The position numbers and the translations under genes were made by a program. The notes beneath the pieces are model-generated. The model was not told where the DNA came from, did no database searches, and saw only the letters and a program-made list of their open reading frames with translations. A stretch of 64,000 nt of DNA from Streptomyces justiciae. GTDB taxonomy: Bacteria > Actinomycetota > Actinomycetes > Streptomycetales > Streptomycetaceae. Below are positions 58,625-64,000 of this stretch, one piece after another; positions within the stretch are counted from its first letter, which is position 1, and every line of letters begins with the position of its first letter. Location of the stretch: assembly GCF_015163075.1 (NCBI RefSeq), contig NZ_JADDXU010000030.1, positions 1-64,000 on the forward strand, written 5' to 3'.

Positions 58625-58695
58625 ATATGTGTCTGCGGCGCCCTTCGGCGAGAACACATCAGTGTTCACATTACGATGGACTCATACATGTGAAC
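58625..58695. promoter_or_regulatory. Nested inverted repeats in the divergent promoter of the T7SS effector genes
   Basis: GAACAC-N4-GTGTTC (58652-58667) overlaps a second pair, GTTCACAT (58664-58671) and ATGTGAAC (58688-58695) with 16 bases between. ATATGTGTCTG lies at 58625-58635. All sit in the 144-base gap between the minus-strand WXG-like gene and the plus-strand effector, where one regulator could control both. Confidence 0.55.
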
Positions 58696-58751
58696 CAACC
58701 GCCCCGGCGCACTGTGTGTCATGGGGTTGTTCGACCGCGTGGAGGGGACAC

Positions 58752-61700
58752 ATGGCACGGCCGCAGGACTGGAGTGCACTGGGGATGCACAGCGACCCCA
58801 CGCCCGGCGACGTGGACACCCTCTCGTCCCTCTACCAAGGGCTGCGGGACACCGAGACCCTGGGCAACGAAATCACCAGCGGTCTGAACCGGGTACTCGA
58901 CCAGTCGGGCAACGGGTTCGTCGGGCGGACAGCCGAAGCGGTGCGCGCGAAGATCGACGGGCATCTCAAGCAGTTCATCGACGCCATCGGCCAGTCCTTC
59001 TCCGTCGCCGCGGACGCGACCATGGCCTTCAAGACCACGCTCCAGGACGTTCAGATGAAGGCGGACGACGCGCTGCGGAACGCGCAGGGGCTGTCGAAGG
59101 ACGATCCTCAGCTGAACGGCCTCAAGGCCCAGGCACACACCGCGCAGGACGAGTACAACACCGCGGTCAGGACGTACGAGCACCGGATGAAGGACGCCCA
59201 GCACCTCATCCGCCAGCCCATCGACGCCTGGCACCTGTTTCTCAAGTCCCTGGGCATCTTGGAGATCATCCTGGCCATCGTGGGGGCCTTCTTCGGCGGC
59301 TGGATCGGGATGCTCGCCTTCGGCCTCGGCATGGTCGTGTTCATCAGCACGCTCGTCGACTTCGCCGAGGGCAAGGCGGGCCTGCTGGACGTGGCGCTCG
59401 CCTTCATCGGCATCCTCTTCCCCTCCACCAAGGGCATCAACGTTGGCGGGCTGACCAAGAGCGTGTTCAACGCGCTGAAGAACCTGCCCAAGAGCATCGG
59501 ATCGGGACTCACCGGCCTCGGCGGCGCACTGTCCCACATCCTCACCGGCGGCCTCAGCTTCCGGGGCATCTACAGCGGCGTGACGGCGCTGCCCGGACTG
59601 GTTCTGCGCGGCCTGAACGGCGTCGCCAACCTGGCCATCAAGGGCCTCAAAATCACCATCGCCGGGCTGAAGATGCTCGCCCAGACCTTCCGCGCCGACT
59701 TCCAGATGGCCACCGCCGGCATCCACACCACGCTCGGCAAGGTCGGCGTCTACGCCATCAGCTTCGGCAGCCGCTTCGTGCTCAGTGCCACGCTGCCGGT
59801 GGACTTCTTCGAACTCGGAATCCACGCCGGTTCCGCGTTCAAGATGGGCTTCGGCACCCGGCTGCTCACACCGACCGCCCACCTGTCCCAGTCGGCGCTC
59901 GGCGGCGGCCTGCACATCGGCGCGCTCACCGCCGACCACGGCGGCCTCGCCGGGTTCACGGGCGGCATGCCGCACTTCGAGACCTTCCAGCCCGGCACCC
60001 TGCAGGGCTTCAATCCCGGTGCGCTGCAAGGGCTCAACACCGGTCTCGGCGGCGCCCAACTGGGCGGGCTGCACGGCATCACCGTCGGAGCCGACGTCGG
60101 CGGAGCGAACCTCGGGTCCCTGCACTCGCTGGACCTGGGCGCCCATCCAGGCGCCGGGGACAACCTGCTCATGGCGAACGCCGGTGGCCTGGACAGTGTG
60201 GAACACCTCACCGCCTTCGACCACTTCACCGGCTTCCAGCGCACCTCCGCCGGTCTGCTGGAGCCACTGCCCACCCACATGGGCGGCGTCGACCTGTCCG
60301 GGGCGCACGGCCTCTCCGGCCTGGGCTCCGGCGCGCACGCCCTGCGGAGCGACCTGGGGATCTCCGGTGCGGGCACCGGCCTGAACACGGCGCTCGGCGA
60401 CGCCCTGAACTCGGTGCGCGTCGCGACCGGCCACGTCGAGGACTTCCACGCGCTCGGCATCCCAGAGCTGCGCAGCATCGTGGACGGCGACATCTCCAAC
60501 ATCCGGATGACGCAGGACGGCATCAGCCTCCAGGTCGGTGCGCACAGCGGCACGCCGACCACGCTGCACGTGGACTACCGGGGCACGGGGGGCCTGACCA
60601 ACGCCGACGGCAAGCAGGTCGTGGTCGCACCTGAGGTGCATGAGGTGCTCAGTGCGGCCGGGGTTGATGTGAAGGCGGGGGCTGCGGTTGAGGTGAAGGC
60701 AGGGGCTGTCGACATCAAGGCCGGTGCGGTTGGCGTGAAGGCCGGTGCGGTCGACGTCAGGACGGGTGCGGTTGATGTCAAGGTGGGGGCGGTCGACGGC
60801 AAGGCCAGTGCCGCAGTCGACGTAAAAGCCAGTGCCGCAGTCGACGTAAAAGCCAGTGCCGCAGTCGACATAAAGGCCGGCTCCGCTCCCGGCGCCCCCT
60901 CCGCCTCCGGCATCAAGATCAGCCGCACCGACACGGCCGCCGGGCATTCCGCCGACGGCGGCACCAAGGACGCCGTACACGAGCTGGACCACCTCTCCGG
61001 CGGAGCGACGTCGCTCAACTCCCCTGCCCGTCCGAGCCGGCTGACCGAAGAGCCGCCCAACCCCTCCCTCACCGCCCAGACAGACCACCTCGGCGTCTCC
61101 GCCCGCGAGAACCTCGATCTCCTCGGCCAGCGCAAAGGCACCGGCGACACGGCGGGCACGTCCGCCCCGAGCGCCATCCAGAGCGGTACCCACGTCGCCC
61201 CCCGCCCCGACCAGGTCGGCCCGGACGCGGTCGTCGTCGGCGAGCACATCGCCCTGCGGCCGTCCTCCGCCCCCACCCCCCAGTCGCGTCCGCACAGCGA
61301 CGGCGGCCGTCCCGGGCCGTTGAGCAAGTTCGAGGCGGTGACCGGCGGGGCCGCGGGCAAGACCGGCGCGGACCGGCTGGCGGCGTGGAACGAGTACGAG
61401 CAGGCGCAGGTCGATCTCGCCGACGCCGCCCGCCAACTCGACCTCTCGGGCGGGAAACTCGGCCGGCCCTCCGAGACCGTCGACGAGGCCGGCGCCAAGC
61501 AGAGCCTCCAGCACGCCGAGATCTCCCTGGACATCGCCAAGGGCAAGCTGGGCCGGCTCGGCATGGACGCCGAGACGATCGGGAGCCATCTCGACGCGCT
61601 GGGCATACCTGGTCCGGGCCGGTCGCCGCACGGTCATGGTCCGGGGGTCGCCCCGAACGCTCCCAAGCGGCGCGGCCAGCAGAACGCGGCGGCGTCCTCC

Positions 61701-64000
61701 TCTGCGGGCCCGGTTCCGCCCGCCACCAAGGGTGAGCTGACCAGGCTCACGGACCCGGTGCGCTTCTCGCCGCAGTTCCGTGAGCACGCGGCGAGCTACA
61801 AGCTGACCCCGGTGATGCAGTACGACGGCATGGCCAAGGGGGCGTTGAGGCCGGGCGAGGAGATCCGGTTCATCGCGACGGTCCCTTCGACTTCGGACGT
61901 CGAGTTCAAGGTCAAGGATCCCGCCACCGGGGCCGTGGTCACGAAGAACAAGCTTTTCGAGCTGGCGAAGACCTACGAGAAGGCGTTCGGTGCCGATTCC
62001 GGCCGTGGAGAGCGCCTGGGGCTCGTCATCGGTGTGAACGGCCGTCCCGGGGACGAGGCCGCGATCGAGAAGGCGATCAAGGGGTTCGCGGAGAAATGGG
62101 ACAAGGAAGGCACCTACTCGGTGTCCGTGATGGGCTTCACCTGGAAGCAGGGTGATCCCAAGCTGGTCGCGGCCGGCACCCAGAAGGAGATTCCGTACGG
62201 GGCGATCCGTGAGGCGATCGTCCGCGACGATCTGACCCAGCAGATGCTGACCAAGGCCGGGGCGGACGGGCCGGTCTATCTCCACATCGGCGATGCCGAC
62301 GTCAAGGACATGACGGTCGGCGGCAAGCCGCTGCTGGACACCGCGACCAAGGTCATCAACGACATGAAGGTGACCACGGTCCACGAACAGACGCTGTTCC
62401 CCGAGGTCGTCAGCGGCGGCTACAAGCTCACCGACACGGCCGCGGCGACCAAGGCGGCCGATCTGGATCTGGCCGTGCGGGACGCGATGAACGCCGTCGA
62501 CCCTCGTGCCGTGTACTTCCCGGAGCCGAACACCTTCCTGCGGGTCGACACCGCGAATCACGAAGGGCTTGAGGCGCAGATCCATTTCGGGATCAAGCAG
62601 GACGACAAATGGCGGTTCGAGGCCCAGGAAGGAAAGCACCTCCTCAAGAACGTCATCGCGGCCCGCGAGAACATGTGGGAGGGCGACCTGACCAAGATGG
62701 TCCAGTTCAGGTCCGACCTCGCTCTCGTCACGGACGGCGGCCGGATCGCCAAGGACCTTCCGGACGACCTGAAGTCGCTCATGGGCGGCCTCACCCAGAG
62801 CCACGCCGACAAGAAGGTGTGGACCGACCAGGTCACCGACTATCTGCAGACGCATCACGCCGGTCTGCTCGGCGCGGACCCCAACGCCGCGCGCACGCTC
62901 GCCGACCTCGCCTTCCACGACATCAGGACCGACGGCTCCGAACTCGTCAGGCTGGAGGGCCCGGCGCTGGTCAAGGCGCATGAGAAGGATATGCGGTCCC
63001 TCGTCCAGGCGTCGAAGTCCCTGCACATGCAGGCGGCCGCCAAGGACCTCGTCAAGATGGCCGTCAACACCCGCAACGTCCTGGTCACCGAGATCAACAA
63101 GCTCAACAAGCTGGCCGTGCACGGCGTCGCCCCGAGCGCCCCCGGTGCCGTGACGAAGGCGGTGACGGACGGGCACTTCGGCGACGCCCTGGCGCATGCG
63201 GGGGGCGATCTGGCCTCGCACGGGTCGTGGAAGGCGGCACGGGACGCCGCCGTACCGAAGACCGTGCGCAACCGGGACTGGACGGACCCGATATCCCATC
63301 CCGGGCGCGCGAAGCCCTTCTCGGGGCCGATCCGCGACAACGCGAAGTTCACGCGCTACGTGGTCAAGGCCGGGTTCGACATCCGCACGTTCACGGTCGA
63401 CGGACACGCCGTGTCAGACCTGACGATCCGGGTGAAGCTGGCCGACGACGGTGTGCCGAAGGCCGATGCGGACGCGCTGTGGCAGCGCGCCACGTCAGGT
63501 GTGGACAAGCTGTTCAACCAGCCGGGACACGTACTTCCGGACGGGAGCGTGCTGCACGTGACGCTGGAGCGCGCGGAGGGCCCGCTGGGCGGACATATGA
63601 CCGTGAAGGCCGGCGAGGCGGGCTCCGGGGCGAACCAGTACCACTGGCCGCTGGACGCCTCCGAGACGGACCTCGCGCACGAGCTCGGCCACCAGCTGGG
63701 CCTGCGGGACGAGTACCGGGCCGCCGACGCCGGTCACCGCCCCGACAACAACGCCGGCCTGATGGGGGACTACACCGAGGGCCTCAACGGCAGCGCCGTG
63801 CGCTCGTGGCATCTGCAGATGCTCCAGCAGACGCTGGACGCCTACGCCGACACCGGCCACGCCCTGACCGCACCTCTTCCGCCGCACTCCGTGGACCTGA
63901 CGCCGGCCCCAGGACCCGGCAAGGCGAAGAAGCAGGCGGCGGCACCTCCGCCGCCGGACCCGTGGACCAGCCACGCCGACCCCGGCCGCTTCGGCAGCAA
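58752..64000 (+). CDS. Giant T7SS polymorphic toxin-like effector, 3' end beyond the window
   Basis: At least 1,749 residues, open to the window end; ATG 58752 follows GGAGGGG. The N terminus (DWSALGMHSDPTPGDVDTL..GFVGRTAEAVRAKIDGHL) matches the actinobacterial T7SS signal domain. Hydrophobic residues ~163-205 form one or two membrane-active helices. A Gly/Leu-rich region (about 225-600) precedes a V-D-V-K-A-G-A repeat tract (about 635-712). A globular segment (about 1000-1330) has an isolated DAD (1181-1183) in LHIGDADVKDM. A metallopeptidase-like domain (about 1535-1700) has HELGHQLGLRDEY (His1643, Glu1644, His1647, Asp1653) and a downstream LMGDY Met-turn. A Pro-rich linker leads out of the window. 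It should be exported by the adjacent EssC-type ATPase. Confidence 0.85.
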   Translation, partial: MARPQDWSALGMHSDPTPGDVDTLSSLYQGLRDTETLGNEITSGLNRVLDQSGNGFVGRTAEAVRAKIDGHLKQFIDAIGQSFSVAADATMAFKTTLQDVQMKADDALRNAQGLSKDDPQLNGLKAQAHTAQDEYNTAVRTYEHRMKDAQHLIRQPIDAWHLFLKSLGILEIILAIVGAFFGGWIGMLAFGLGMVVFISTLVDFAEGKAGLLDVALAFIGILFPSTKGINVGGLTKSVFNALKNLPKSIGSGLTGLGGALSHILTGGLSFRGIYSGVTALPGLVLRGLNGVANLAIKGLKITIAGLKMLAQTFRADFQMATAGIHTTLGKVGVYAISFGSRFVLSATLPVDFFELGIHAGSAFKMGFGTRLLTPTAHLSQSALGGGLHIGALTADHGGLAGFTGGMPHFETFQPGTLQGFNPGALQGLNTGLGGAQLGGLHGITVGADVGGANLGSLHSLDLGAHPGAGDNLLMANAGGLDSVEHLTAFDHFTGFQRTSAGLLEPLPTHMGGVDLSGAHGLSGLGSGAHALRSDLGISGAGTGLNTALGDALNSVRVATGHVEDFHALGIPELRSIVDGDISNIRMTQDGISLQVGAHSGTPTTLHVDYRGTGGLTNADGKQVVVAPEVHEVLSAAGVDVKAGAAVEVKAGAVDIKAGAVGVKAGAVDVRTGAVDVKVGAVDGKASAAVDVKASAAVDVKASAAVDIKAGSAPGAPSASGIKISRTDTAAGHSADGGTKDAVHELDHLSGGATSLNSPARPSRLTEEPPNPSLTAQTDHLGVSARENLDLLGQRKGTGDTAGTSAPSAIQSGTHVAPRPDQVGPDAVVVGEHIALRPSSAPTPQSRPHSDGGRPGPLSKFEAVTGGAAGKTGADRLAAWNEYEQAQVDLADAARQLDLSGGKLGRPSETVDEAGAKQSLQHAEISLDIAKGKLGRLGMDAETIGSHLDALGIPGPGRSPHGHGPGVAPNAPKRRGQQNAAASSSAGPVPPATKGELTRLTDPVRFSPQFREHAASYKLTPVMQYDGMAKGALRPGEEIRFIATVPSTSDVEFKVKDPATGAVVTKNKLFELAKTYEKAFGADSGRGERLGLVIGVNGRPGDEAAIEKAIKGFAEKWDKEGTYSVSVMGFTWKQGDPKLVAAGTQKEIPYGAIREAIVRDDLTQQMLTKAGADGPVYLHIGDADVKDMTVGGKPLLDTATKVINDMKVTTVHEQTLFPEVVSGGYKLTDTAAATKAADLDLAVRDAMNAVDPRAVYFPEPNTFLRVDTANHEGLEAQIHFGIKQDDKWRFEAQEGKHLLKNVIAARENMWEGDLTKMVQFRSDLALVTDGGRIAKDLPDDLKSLMGGLTQSHADKKVWTDQVTDYLQTHHAGLLGADPNAARTLADLAFHDIRTDGSELVRLEGPALVKAHEKDMRSLVQASKSLHMQAAAKDLVKMAVNTRNVLVTEINKLNKLAVHGVAPSAPGAVTKAVTDGHFGDALAHAGGDLASHGSWKAARDAAVPKTVRNRDWTDPISHPGRAKPFSGPIRDNAKFTRYVVKAGFDIRTFTVDGHAVSDLTIRVKLADDGVPKADADALWQRATSGVDKLFNQPGHVLPDGSVLHVTLERAEGPLGGHMTVKAGEAGSGANQYHWPLDASETDLAHELGHQLGLRDEYRAADAGHRPDNNAGLMGDYTEGLNGSAVRSWHLQMLQQTLDAYADTGHALTAPLPPHSVDLTPAPGPGKAKKQAAAPPPPDPWTSHADPGRFGS
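60804..60875. repeat. 24-base tandem repeat, three units, inside the effector gene
   Basis: Units 60804-60827 and 60828-60851 are identical; unit 3 (60852-60875) differs at two bases. Each encodes ASAAVDVK. The flanking 60655-60803 region holds older, diverged versions of the same V-D-V-K-A-G-A pattern, so the tract has expanded by duplication. Confidence 0.85.

Noticed and set aside
58719..63407. A 1,562-codon open frame on the minus strand opposite the effector gene
   Set aside because: The translation is low-complexity Val/Gly/Arg/Asp typical of the antisense of high-GC coding DNA. The plus-strand frame has the ribosome binding site, T7SS signal, zincin motif and proper codon bias.
1..64000. 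tRNA, rRNA or tmRNA genes
   Set aside because: I looked in all intergenic segments for cloverleaf arms with a GTTCGA-type loop and found none convincing.

Overview
The window is high-GC actinobacterial DNA and almost certainly Streptomyces. The evidence is strong G/C third-position bias, GTG and TTG starts behind GGAGG-type ribosome binding sites, an SsgA-like protein, a SARP/BTAD-NB-ARC regulator carrying a TTA (bldA-type) codon, Tat signals, a LuxR/TrmB-S8 peptidase pair, and DUF6009 next to plasmid-type replication genes. No rRNA, tRNA, integrase, transposase or CRISPR array was found. A replication module and a partition module side by side, without an integrase, suggest a large plasmid (possibly a giant linear one). 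A plasmid-derived chromosomal island cannot be excluded.

Layout. (1) 1-2.3 kb: end of a secreted transglycosylase, an ECF sigma factor and an alpha/beta hydrolase. (2) 2.4-11 kb: replicon core. A prim-pol primase and a D5/SF3 helicase are transcribed away from a ~0.9-kb repeat-rich, gene-free segment (GGGACC-type repeats and an alternating purine-pyrimidine tract). On the other side are an unknown protein, ParA, ParB and a small winged-helix protein, surrounded by copies of a CTATTACGSCGTAATAG palindrome that is a good candidate ParB site. (3) 11-25 kb: peptide deformylase, LuxR regulator, large subtilase, Ohr/OsmC, SGNH hydrolase, VOC protein, FAD/NAD disulfide oxidoreductase, GPP34 protein, methyltransferase, MBL hydrolase, YbaB-like protein and PTPS-like protein. 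(4) 25-36 kb: a frameshifted GH2 exo-glucosaminidase-type gene with discoidin domains, a MEKHLA/PAS protein, a cupin, an ECF sigma factor, a divergent SDR/TetR pair with three operators, and the SARP regulator. (5) 36-51 kb: stress and redox functions (hemerythrin-like, CGNR-type regulator, two ABC-F ATPases, a Tat-exported molybdopterin oxidoreductase with a cytochrome b partner, tannase family, membrane protein, NTF2-like, P450, Bax inhibitor-1, SsgA-like, M20 amidohydrolase). (6) 51-64 kb: a compact type VII secretion-like locus: a membrane-anchored protein, a 1,532-residue EssC/EccC-type ATPase with an N-terminal ubiquitin-like/FHA-like region, a WXG100-sized protein, a tailed WXG-like protein, and a >1,749-residue effector running off the end of the window that carries an HExxH metallopeptidase motif.

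Two regulatory networks can be read directly. A GTCACC-N9-GGTGAC box occurs six times, upstream of ohr, the gene at 35.9 kb, the CGNR regulator itself, the molybdopterin oxidoreductase and Bax inhibitor-1, which points to an autoregulated CGNR stress regulon. The CTATTACGSCGTAATAG palindrome occurs four times around the partition genes and once, one base off, inside the subtilase gene.
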